Shown here piece after piece: positions 1-7,481 of a stretch of DNA of 7,909 bases (position 1 is its first letter; every line of letters starts with the position of its first letter). The translations under genes were made by a program, and so were the position numbers. The DNA is from Candidatus Hydrogenedentota bacterium (lineage in GTDB: Bacteria; Hydrogenedentota; Hydrogenedentia; Hydrogenedentiales; CAITNO01): NCBI GenBank assembly GCA_903922535.1, contig CAIXUF010000166.1, positions 1-7,909 of the forward strand, given 5' to 3'. The notes beneath the pieces are model-generated. The model saw only the letters and a program-made list of their open reading frames with translations, was not told the DNA's origin and made no database searches.

Positions 1-24
1 CAATATCATGTGTCTGCTTAGGCT

Positions 25-30
25 GGAGGA
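25..30 (+). promoter_or_regulatory. Shine-Dalgarno-like GGAGGA upstream of tamA
   Basis: GGAGGA lies 7 bases before an in-frame TTG at 38-40. It is the only strong ribosome-binding sequence ahead of tamA and favours TTG 38 as the start. Against this, the resulting signal peptide has an unusually long N-region, and a TATAAT box lies just downstream. Confidence 0.4.
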
Positions 31-37
31 CACTAGG

Positions 38-1901
38 TTGTGTATAATAACGCAGTTCATGTTTTCTGAACTGTGGACCATATGGCGGATTGAATTGCGA
101 AACAACGTGCACATATTGTTCAGGTCGCAAGGCGCATGGCTGTGCGCCTTGTGTGCCGTGGTCTGTGCGTTCCTAATCCTTCCAGGGAACGCATGGGCGG
201 GAACGGCCGAATGGGTGCGCATCGAGGGCGTCGCAGACGCCGCGCTGTTGGCTGAACTGCGTGCCGCGCCCGGATTGAGCAGAATGGCCGACACGGGCAC
301 GTTCACGGACGCCTGGCTCCGCCGGAAGGCGGAAAGTGATTCGACGGGCCTTTTGGATATACTGCATGCAGCCGGGTTTCACGATGCCACCATCACCTCT
401 GACATCCGCCATGACAAGGGGCACAGGTTTGTCCTCTTTGGCGTCCAGACCGGCCCCTTGTACACCTTCGACCGCCCCGGTCTCACTTACAGATCCGCAA
501 TGGCAGCAACCATTGACGCCGACATTCAGAAGCAGCTTTCGGTGAAGGCGGCCGCGCCGGCGCATGCGCAGGACGTGATCGACACGGAAAAGCGAATACT
601 TTCGCGGTTTCGCGAAACCGGTCGCCCTTTTGCGCGGATCGCCGACAGAAAGGTCGTTGTTGACCATGACGCGCGTACCGTCCATGTTGAGTATGACATT
701 GTGCCCGGGGACGCGTGCCGTTTCGGCCCAGTCGTGGTGGAAGGGCTGGAGCATGTCGCGGAAAGCGTGGTTCTTTCGGAGTTGCCCTGGAAAGAGGGCG
801 ATGAATACGGCCAGAAACTCGTGGAAAAGGCAAGAAAGAGACTGCTGAAGACCAATCTGTTTTCTATGGTGAGCATCGAGCCGCAACCCTGCGACACAGA
901 GGGCCTGGCATGCGTTCATGTTCAGGTAGTCGAGCGCAAGCCGCGGTCCATCGCCTTGGGGGTCCAATACAGGACGGAGGAAGGGCCGGGCGTTCACGCC
1001 ATGTGGGAGCACAGAAACCTCGAAGGCGTTGGACACCGTCTGGAACTGGTGGGGGACCTGTCCGCTATCGACCAGGCCATTTCCGCAAAATACATCATGC
1101 CCCGTTTCATGAACCCGGAACAGACGCTTTCCCTGGGTCTTAAGGCTGCAAACGACACGCCGAACGCCTACGACAGCCGTGCCATCGACACTACGGTGTG
1201 GTTTGAACGGAAATATGGGGAGAGCTTTACCGCCGGGGGAGGACTGTCTCTTCGTTACAGCCGCGTCAAGCAGCAGGGTTCTTTCCGGGACTTTCTGCTG
1301 GGTTCCGTTCCGGTCGAGGCGGTTTTGGACACGAGAAACGACCGTCTTAACCCCAGTTCCGGCCTTCGGACGGCCCTTCGCGCGGAGCCGTACATGGACT
1401 TGGCCGGGTCGAATGCCCGGTTCCTCAAGACCGACTGGACGCTCACCGGAATGCATTCCTTTACGGACAGCGATGATTGGGTGCTTGCGGGCCGTCTTCG
1501 GCTGGGCATGATCGGAGGCGATGAACTGCAGCACGTCCCGGCCGACATCCGCTTGTATGCCGGTGGTGGGGGGTCCATTCGCGGGTTCGGCTATCAGAAG
1601 GCCGGGACGCTCGACAAGGACAACAATCCCATCGGCGGGCGCTCTCTTGCGGAGTGGACCATTGAAATGCGCAAGAAGATTACCGAACGAATCGGCATGG
1701 CCGCCTTTGTGGACGGGGGGGGGGGCTTTCTCCACAGAATTTGCGGACTTCTCGCAGCCGATCTTTTGGGGCGGCGGCGTAGGCCTGCGCTATTTCACGC
1801 CGATTGGACCGATACGGTTTGACGTGGCTGCCCCGTTGAATCCGCGGAGTCATGTCGATGCCGCGCTCCAGTTCTATGTGAGCGTGGGGCAGGCATTCTG
1901 A
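38..1901 (+). CDS. tamA: TamA, Omp85-family outer membrane translocation/assembly protein (frameshifted at an 11-G tract as written)
   Basis: Outer-membrane partner of TamB. Numbering from the TTG at 38, residues to about 54 form a signal peptide (hydrophobic core, then NAWA before the cleavage site). Residues about 55-300 are three POTRA domains, the number in TamA; BamA has five. The rest is the beta-barrel, with the Omp85 loop-6 motif IRGF at about 514-517. Corrected length is 620 residues; E. coli TamA has 577. As written, the frame runs through 11 G's at 1715-1725 into unrelated residues and stops at 1822. The genuine end (GGGVGLRYFTPIGPIRFD, then final VGQAF) lies in the frame that stops at 1899-1901. 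Ten G's would give VDGGGAF and one open frame, so one G is surplus. The start is uncertain: TTG 38 has GGAGGA 7 bases upstream, ATG 59 and GTG 107 lack a good ribosome site, and GTG 107 gives the neatest signal peptide. An in-frame ATG at 8 is also open. Confidence 0.88.
43..48 (+). promoter_or_regulatory. Candidate -10 box (TATAAT)
   Basis: This is a perfect TATAAT. No TTGACA-like -35 box is seen 16-18 bases upstream, and the preceding TG is one base off the extended -10 spacing. If used, transcription would begin near 55 and only the GTG at 107 (or a near-leaderless ATG at 59) could start tamA. This conflicts with the GGAGGA/TTG start, so only one of the two signals is likely real. Confidence 0.25.
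1715..1725 (+). repeat. Homopolymer of 11 G in the tamA coding sequence
   Basis: Eleven consecutive G's follow the GAC codon at 1712-1714 and precede CTTTC. The intact TamA frame needs 10 G's (or 7 or 13) here: GAC, three GGG, GCT, TTC, reading DGGGAF. With 11, the last 58 native residues, which hold the final barrel strands and the terminal Phe, are replaced by about 31 unrelated residues. Runs of this length are prone to replication slippage and also to sequencing or assembly error. Confidence 0.95.
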
Positions 1902-1902
1902 T

Positions 1903-4900
1903 ATGGCGGCCGGTCCCGATTCATGGCACCTTCGCCGCCGCCTGATTCGACGGACAAAGTATTGCAGTCTTCTGCTGGCGATGTTCCTGTTTCTTTGCGC
2001 AACGCCCCCCGGCTTGTGGCTCTTCGCAAAGTCGGCATCGGCCCTTGTGTCGGCCCTTACCCCGTTCACGCTGCAGGTCAGCGGTGTTTCAGGCATTCTT
2101 CCCCTCACGCTGCGGATCAGCCGTCTGGAACTCCTTGACGGTTATGGGACGTGGTTGACCTTGGACGATGTCGCTCTTCGCGTCCGTCTTGACGCGCTGT
2201 TTCGGGGTCACCTATGCCTGAAATACATTACCAGCCGGGAAGTCCAGTGGGAGCGGCCGGGTATTCGGGAAAGACGCTGGCGCATACCGCAGATCCCGGG
2301 CCTCAATCATTATCCTGATGCAGATGCCGTTTCTGTCGGCCGACTGTCACTCGGGCAAAAACTCTTGGGCCATCCTGTCGTTATGACCGTCAATGGCCGC
2401 ATCGAACGCGCGGCCGCCGGTGGGGGACAAAGGATTGTCTTGGCTGGCAATCGCACTGACGGGAAAGCGGGCACGGTGGATCTGTCCTACGAACAGGGGG
2501 GGGATCCGCCAATCTTTCGAGCCCATGTGGACGATGCGGAAATCCTGCCGTCATGGCTTGGACTGGACTCTTGCGTTGCCTTGGATCTTGCAGGCAGCGG
2601 TCCCCGGAAGGACTGGCGCGGCACCCTTAGCGCAACCGCCTCCTCCCAAATCATCCTTGAGGGAAAGCTTCAATTCTTCGGCGAGTTCCCCACGGTCATC
2701 ACCGCGTCGTTGGACGCAAATATTTCCCCGTCACGACGGCTTCAGGCCCTTGAACGCTTTCTTGGTCCCGACGCGCATCTTTCATTCGAGGCCCTGCTGC
2801 GCAAATCGGGAGAGTTGGATGTTTTGGACGTTGCGGCGGCAAGCCCGCGCGGAACAATCCTGGGGGCGGGGACTGCGCTCCTGCCAGAGAGGGAGTTTGA
2901 TCTGTCATTTCAGGGAAGTCACGCGGATCTTTCGCTGCTTTCGTGCAGGGAGGAGGGGACAGGGCCCTATCTTCCCGCCAACATCACGGCTTCCGTCAAA
3001 GGGAATTCGTCCAAGATTGACATCATGCTTGCCGCCATGAGCCGTAGTGTCCAGCTCTTCAACGCCGAAACGACGGTTCTTCCCGGATCCAGGGTGCAGA
3101 TTGACGGTGCCGCCGAGCTCTATACAGGCGCCTTCTCCGACAGCGACGCGGCGAAGGCGGTGTTCGGAGAGTCCGGGGCAATGGCGTGGTCCGGCCAGTA
3201 TACGGCTCCGGGACACCTCACGCTTGCTGCGTTTGCTGTGGACAATCAGGCGGTCCAAGTCAATGCATCGGGTACTTTGGAGTTCCCGTCCACTTCAGCA
3301 GAGATTGACTATTCGGGTGTTGTTCACGGGGAGCGCATCCGCCTGCTTGCACAGTATTTGAAGTCGGACTACAACATCCCCTTCACTGGAAAAATCAGCG
3401 ACCGGCTGACCGAGCCGGTCGTGTCGTTTGCCGCGAAGAACATCAATGCGGCAGCCAACGGCCTCGCGCTTGAGGACGGTACGCTCAATATCGGTTTTCA
3501 CCTCGACCAGTCCGAGAGGAAAAGGTCATTGAGGAACGGTATTGTGCGCGTCGAATCGCCCCACTGCAGCTACCGGGACGGACTGGGACTGGCCTTATCC
3601 TGCAATGCGTCGTTCGAAAGCGACGACTTTGACAGTTTTCAGTTTCATGGCATTGATTTGGCGATGCCTTCGATTGGCGGGCGGCTGGCAGCGGACATGG
3701 ATTACGCCCGCACTACCGGCAAAGCAGCCGTGGAGGGGCGCGTCCGCCTGGACGACCTTGCATCCACATCGGCCCTGTATCCACATCCGCTTGGCGGGGT
3801 ACTTTCCGGCGCTTTTCACATGAAGAAAGACACGCAGGCGGGGCCGCTTCGACTCAAGGCTGAATGTGACTTGAAGCATCCCTCCGGTCTGCCGGAAGCA
3901 CTTGTCCAAGTGGCAGGCGAGAAAGTGCATGCGTCGCTGCGTCTTGAGTCGGGCGGTGATCGCATCACGATTCAAGACGCAGACTTCGCCGCTGAAAACG
4001 GTTCGGTAACGGCACATGGATGGTACGACAAGAGAGATCGCGGCTTTGACCTTCTCTTGGACTCAAAGGCAAAAGACCTTGGAAAGGTCCTCACTGGAAA
4101 GCTCTTGGAGCGGAGTCATGGGGTTGTTGCTGTTTCAAGCCACCTTCATGGCGCAATGGACGATTTCGCCCTTAGCGGCGACGCGCACCTAAACGATCTT
4201 TCCTGGGACCGGGTGGTGGTTCGCAGCACAAAGCTAAAATTCAAGGCCGAGCATCTTCCCGCCAGCCCGGAAGGGACGGCGTCCGTCAGTGCGTCCAACG
4301 GGAAGAAGGGACCTGCCATGGAGGGTAGCCTTGCCTTCCATTTTGGAGAAGGACGGTTTCACGTGGAGAAGGCGAAATTCAGTTTGTCGAAGAACCGCCT
4401 GGAGGGGGACCTTGACTACCGTACCGATTCCCGTGAGTTCTCGGCAAATGCCAGTTTTGCATTTCCCGCCCTCAAAGACCTTTCGGCCTTGTTGAGCGTT
4501 GACCTGGCTGGGACAGCCCAAGGCAAGGTGACCGCGTCGAGAAAGGGAGAGAGCCTTGATGTCACCCTGCAGGGGAAGGCGGAGAAGCTGGAAACCCCCT
4601 GGGGGGCGATTGGCTCCCTCGATGCGAACGGCTCGGTAACGGACATTCTGAGAGGCCCGCAAGGCAAGGGCAAGATTATTGTGGCGGACTATTCCAGAAA
4701 CAGTCTTCAAGTGGGTCGGGCCGACCTGACGCTTTCCGGCGATGGGTCCTCGGCGTCCGTCAAAGCGACGATGGCCGGTCACTATCAGAAAAGCGGGGCT
4801 TCCGAGCCGTTGCCGTTCCAGGTTAAGACGAGCGCCAATGCCTCTTTTCAGAATCAAAGCCTGACGATTGCTGAAGCGGCGGGACAGGTGGCCAATATTA

Positions 4901-6651
4901 ACTTCGATCTGTCCGTGCCCGCGCATATGCGCCATTCAGGGACGGATTATACCCTGGACAATGCAGTGTTTCACGTGGGAGGCGGCGGGGGAGAGGTGTC
5001 CGTTGGCACATCGGGCACCGGAATACACGCTGCCACCTCGTGGAAGGACATTCCGCTGTCCGTGGCGATGCTTGCTGGCCTTGATGGGATAGACGGGACA
5101 TCCAGCGGTTCATTTGTTGTGGAGGGTCCTCTTAAGGCACCCGCATGCCGTCTTGAGATGATGCTGACGAAAGTGCGAAAGACGGATCTTGATCAGGGTC
5201 CCGGAGTCGACGCCTCCATCAAGGCCGTCCACGACGGCCAATGGGCCAGCACGGAAATCACGGCAACGCTCTCCGATGCCGCAAAGGCAACCATTTCCGC
5301 GCGTGTTCCGCTGAATCTTTCGCTGTCACCGGCGGGCGTCGTCGTGAGGGACAGGGATGCCTTGCAGGCGGATGCGGATGTGTCAGCCGACCTTGCCGCT
5401 TCGGCGGTGCTGATGGACTGGATAAACGACCTGCCGCAGGGCACCGTGACGGGAAAATTCCATCTTGGCGGCACCGTTGACGCCCCCCTGGTGTCCGGTG
5501 AACTGAATCTGAAGAATGGGGGATATGAGAACCTGAAGTACGGCGCCGTCCTCAAAAACCTCCAAGCCCGTCTGGTTGCCGACGGCAATACGGTGAGCAT
5601 TGCGGATTTCAACGGCACTGATGGAGGCGAAGGCAAGCTCTCCGCCACGGGACAGATGGAGGTTTCTTTTGCCAAACGCCATCCCTTCCGGGCGGACGTG
5701 ACCCTAGAGCAAATGCGCTCCTTTCGGACCGAGTATGGCACGGCCGTTCTCAGCGGAAAACTACAGTGTGCCGGTAGCATGGCCGACGCCGCGCTGCATG
5801 GCGGCATCACGGTTCAAGAGGGAGAATTTCGCTTGGCCGACCGGATGAGCCCCGCCAAGACGGCCAAAGTCGAATTCACGGACAAGAACAAGCCGGCGCA
5901 GCCCGCGGTGTCCAAAGCCGCGCCGACGCCGGCGTTGCCCGCAATCGCGCTGGATGTGTCCATCTCCGTTCCGGGCAGGATGTTCGTGCGGGCTCCGGTG
6001 CTTGAGACGGAATGGAACGGGGACATGCACCTTCGCGGCACGCTTAAGGAACCGCGTGTGGAGGGGGATCTCCGGGTCAACCGCGGGTATCTGGATCTCA
6101 TTGGCCAGCGCTTTGCCCTGGCCGACAGTACGGTTGGCTTCACCAGGGGCGATATCAGGGCTCCCTATCTCAACATGACCGGCGTATGCAGCACGACTGA
6201 CATCACGGCGCGCATACAGGTTTCCGGCCCGCCCGCCGACGCGCAATTGACGCTTTCCTCCGATCCACCCCTTCCCCAGGATGAAATTCTGTCGAAGCTT
6301 TTGTTTCGGAAGGGGGTGTCGCAAGCGTCCCCGTTGCAGGCCATTCAAATTGCGCGCAGTGCGGCCATGTTCTCCGACCGGCTCAGCCTGCCGCAGTTTC
6401 TCACCGGCAACGTGAAACTGCCCGGCGTGGATCTCTTCGACATACGCACCGGCGAGAAAGTGGACAAGACGGTTGTGGGTGTGGGCAAGTACATTAATGA
6501 CAAGATCTACGTGGAGGCTGAGCAGGGGGCGGCGACAGACTCGGGCCGCGTTTCGGCGCAGGTGGAGGTCACGCCGCGCGTTTCCGTCAAGGCTGATGTG
6601 GGCGCGCGAAACCGCGGCGGGGTGGGCATCATGTGGAAGAAGGACTACTAA
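1903..6651 (+). CDS. tamB: TamB, translocation and assembly module inner-membrane/periplasmic protein (DUF490 family)
   Basis: Inner-membrane-anchored, periplasm-spanning partner of TamA. The family folds as a long beta-taco with a hydrophobic groove and is implicated in outer-membrane protein assembly and in phospholipid transport to the outer membrane, alongside YhdP and YdbH. A basic N-terminus (RRRLIRR at 11-17) precedes one membrane segment at about 20-42. Over a thousand residues of short alternating beta-strand sequence rich in Gly, Asp, Ser and Leu follow. A Pro/Ala linker lies at about 1329-1345, then the C-terminal TamB domain with the hallmark DPPLPQDEILSKLLF (PQDEIL at 1458-1463) and SPLQAIQIA, ending WKKDY. 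At 1,582 residues it is longer than E. coli TamB (1,259), but the family varies widely. ATG 1903 follows the restored tamA stop (1899-1901) by one base, with only a weak CAGG ribosome site, so translation is probably coupled to tamA. The frame is intact through an 8-G run at 2496-2503. Confidence 0.95.
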   Translation: MAAGPDSWHLRRRLIRRTKYCSLLLAMFLFLCATPPGLWLFAKSASALVSALTPFTLQVSGVSGILPLTLRISRLELLDGYGTWLTLDDVALRVRLDALFRGHLCLKYITSREVQWERPGIRERRWRIPQIPGLNHYPDADAVSVGRLSLGQKLLGHPVVMTVNGRIERAAAGGGQRIVLAGNRTDGKAGTVDLSYEQGGDPPIFRAHVDDAEILPSWLGLDSCVALDLAGSGPRKDWRGTLSATASSQIILEGKLQFFGEFPTVITASLDANISPSRRLQALERFLGPDAHLSFEALLRKSGELDVLDVAAASPRGTILGAGTALLPEREFDLSFQGSHADLSLLSCREEGTGPYLPANITASVKGNSSKIDIMLAAMSRSVQLFNAETTVLPGSRVQIDGAAELYTGAFSDSDAAKAVFGESGAMAWSGQYTAPGHLTLAAFAVDNQAVQVNASGTLEFPSTSAEIDYSGVVHGERIRLLAQYLKSDYNIPFTGKISDRLTEPVVSFAAKNINAAANGLALEDGTLNIGFHLDQSERKRSLRNGIVRVESPHCSYRDGLGLALSCNASFESDDFDSFQFHGIDLAMPSIGGRLAADMDYARTTGKAAVEGRVRLDDLASTSALYPHPLGGVLSGAFHMKKDTQAGPLRLKAECDLKHPSGLPEALVQVAGEKVHASLRLESGGDRITIQDADFAAENGSVTAHGWYDKRDRGFDLLLDSKAKDLGKVLTGKLLERSHGVVAVSSHLHGAMDDFALSGDAHLNDLSWDRVVVRSTKLKFKAEHLPASPEGTASVSASNGKKGPAMEGSLAFHFGEGRFHVEKAKFSLSKNRLEGDLDYRTDSREFSANASFAFPALKDLSALLSVDLAGTAQGKVTASRKGESLDVTLQGKAEKLETPWGAIGSLDANGSVTDILRGPQGKGKIIVADYSRNSLQVGRADLTLSGDGSSASVKATMAGHYQKSGASEPLPFQVKTSANASFQNQSLTIAEAAGQVANINFDLSVPAHMRHSGTDYTLDNAVFHVGGGGGEVSVGTSGTGIHAATSWKDIPLSVAMLAGLDGIDGTSSGSFVVEGPLKAPACRLEMMLTKVRKTDLDQGPGVDASIKAVHDGQWASTEITATLSDAAKATISARVPLNLSLSPAGVVVRDRDALQADADVSADLAASAVLMDWINDLPQGTVTGKFHLGGTVDAPLVSGELNLKNGGYENLKYGAVLKNLQARLVADGNTVSIADFNGTDGGEGKLSATGQMEVSFAKRHPFRADVTLEQMRSFRTEYGTAVLSGKLQCAGSMADAALHGGITVQEGEFRLADRMSPAKTAKVEFTDKNKPAQPAVSKAAPTPALPAIALDVSISVPGRMFVRAPVLETEWNGDMHLRGTLKEPRVEGDLRVNRGYLDLIGQRFALADSTVGFTRGDIRAPYLNMTGVCSTTDITARIQVSGPPADAQLTLSSDPPLPQDEILSKLLFRKGVSQASPLQAIQIARSAAMFSDRLSLPQFLTGNVKLPGVDLFDIRTGEKVDKTVVGVGKYINDKIYVEAEQGAATDSGRVSAQVEVTPRVSVKADVGARNRGGVGIMWKKDY
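2496..2503 (+). repeat. Homopolymer of 8 G in tamB
   Basis: Eight G's are read in frame as the end of CAG, two GGG codons and the start of GAT (residues Q-G-G-D, near residue 200). TamB is open across it. Loss of one G would lead to a TGA at 3038-3040 and a product of roughly 378 residues. Confidence 0.9.
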
Positions 6652-6698
6652 TGTGGCAGGCCACATCCCATATTTGCCGGGTTCCTCTTGTCCGGCAA
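6651..6698 (+). repeat. Two consecutive inverted repeats at the tamB 3' junction
   Basis: The first repeat is ATGTGGC (6651-6657), AG, then GCCACAT (6660-6666): 7-base arms with a 2-base centre that overlaps the tamB stop codon. The second is TTGCCGG (6674-6680) and CCGGCAA (6692-6698) around an 11-base loop, with a possible extra G-U pair. Neither is followed by a T run, so a classical intrinsic terminator is unlikely. Possible roles are an mRNA-stabilising or attenuating structure between tamB and the next gene, or a protein-binding site. Confidence 0.5.
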
Positions 6699-6699
6699 C

Positions 6700-6704
6700 A
6701 GGAG
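6700..6704 (+). promoter_or_regulatory. Ribosome-binding site for the gene at 6717
   Basis: AGGAG lies 12 bases before ATG 6717 and immediately after the second inverted repeat. It favours 6717 over the ATG at 6651. The spacing is slightly long. Confidence 0.45.
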
Positions 6705-6716
6705 CATGCTTGCACC

Positions 6717-7463
6717 ATGAACAAGGAACCTGCTGAAGCCAGCGATGCCGTTGTGGCATTCTTGCGCGAGGAATTGAAACGGCGTTACCTCTATGACAAT
6801 GTCCGCCGTTTCAAGGAACTTAAGGACATTGACGAGGATATTGTGACGGCATTTCGGGAGTTTGCCCTGTCGCGGATCTACCCCGAAGGCAAGGCGCGGG
6901 CCGAGATAGATGGAGCCTTTGCCAGTCTGCATGAGATGCTCCGGTCGCCGCGCAAAATGGCTTCCCTTGGTCCCATCGCGCTGGCTGCCGTCTGGCGCCT
7001 TGGGCGCAGGCTGCCTGCCGCCTTGTCCGCCGGACAGCAGGTAATTCACGCCTTTTCATGCGCGTCGGCGGTGGAAACGGCGCTTTGCGAATCCGTTCTT
7101 GAACGGGATATTCCCTGGAAGTCCGGACTGGACGCTGAAAAGATGAAGCCTGTTTTCGCGGAACTGCCCGCCGGGCGATCCAAGGCGCTCATCAGGGCGC
7201 TTGTGGAACTGCTCGAACTCTCGGCAAACCGCGAGACGATGCAGACGGGCCTGGACCTGCTGCGGAAGATCGCCGACACCATGTCGGGCGGATCGGAGCA
7301 ATGGACGGACTCAGACCGGCATGGTGTGACCCTTGCCATGGAAACGCTCGCGGAGGCCATGGCCCTGTTTTCGATGATAGACGACAGGGACGTTTCCCGG
7401 TTCATCAAGGGTGTTGAAGCGGTGGAGACCGATTGGGATCACGCAATGCGCGCGGGGGAATGA
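6717..7463 (+). CDS. Helical protein of unknown function, third gene of the tamAB operon
   Basis: I do not recognise this family. From ATG 6717 it gives 248 residues, predicted by eye to be almost all helical and rich in Ala, Leu, Glu and Arg. It has no signal peptide and no clear membrane segment; the mildly hydrophobic stretch LGPIALAAVW near residue 84 looks too short and is flanked by charges. It is therefore probably cytoplasmic. The N-terminus is strongly charged and helical (FLREELKRRYLYDNVRRF, then KELKDIDEDI). No catalytic motif stands out. ATG 6717 is preceded by AGGAG at 6700-6704, 12 bases upstream. The frame also contains an ATG at 6651 that overlaps the tamB TAA (TAATG) and would add 22 residues of unremarkable sequence; I prefer 6717, but coupled starting at 6651 cannot be excluded. 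Same strand and close spacing to tamB suggest co-transcription; any functional link to TamAB is inference. Confidence 0.85.
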   Translation: MNKEPAEASDAVVAFLREELKRRYLYDNVRRFKELKDIDEDIVTAFREFALSRIYPEGKARAEIDGAFASLHEMLRSPRKMASLGPIALAAVWRLGRRLPAALSAGQQVIHAFSCASAVETALCESVLERDIPWKSGLDAEKMKPVFAELPAGRSKALIRALVELLELSANRETMQTGLDLLRKIADTMSGGSEQWTDSDRHGVTLAMETLAEAMALFSMIDDRDVSRFIKGVEAVETDWDHAMRAGE

Positions 7464-7481
7464 GCCGCCACGTCAGGCGGT
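7464..7481. terminator. Weak hairpin between convergent genes
   Basis: CCGCC (7465-7469) pairs with GGCGG (7476-7480) around a 6-base loop, with a possible outer G-U pair. It sits exactly at the junction where the (+) operon ends at 7463 and the (-) kinase ends at 7473, so it could serve both directions. The stem is short and there is no T run on either side. Confidence 0.2.

Noticed and set aside
107..199. Lipoprotein signal (several Cys in the hydrophobic core of the TamA leader)
   Set aside because: The Cys residues are preceded by Leu, Trp or Val, not by the small residue a lipobox needs at -1, and NAWA before Gly is a normal signal peptidase I site.
173..1735. 520-codon open frame on the minus strand across tamA
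   Set aside because: It is a shadow frame opposite a clear TamA coding sequence. Its product is rich in Arg, Pro, Gly and His with no recognisable domain.
38..1901. BamA instead of TamA
   Set aside because: Only about 245 residues lie between the signal peptide and the barrel, enough for three POTRA domains and not five, and tamB follows immediately.
2393..3040. 215-codon open frame on the plus strand within tamB
   Set aside because: It overlaps the intact tamB frame and encodes Arg/Pro/Ser-rich sequence without any domain. It matters only as the frame reached if one G were lost at 2496-2503.
5761..6759. 332-codon open frame on the minus strand opposite the tamB 3' end
   Set aside because: The opposite strand encodes the highly characteristic TamB C-terminal domain. 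The antisense product has a typical shadow composition (His/Arg-rich) and no domain.
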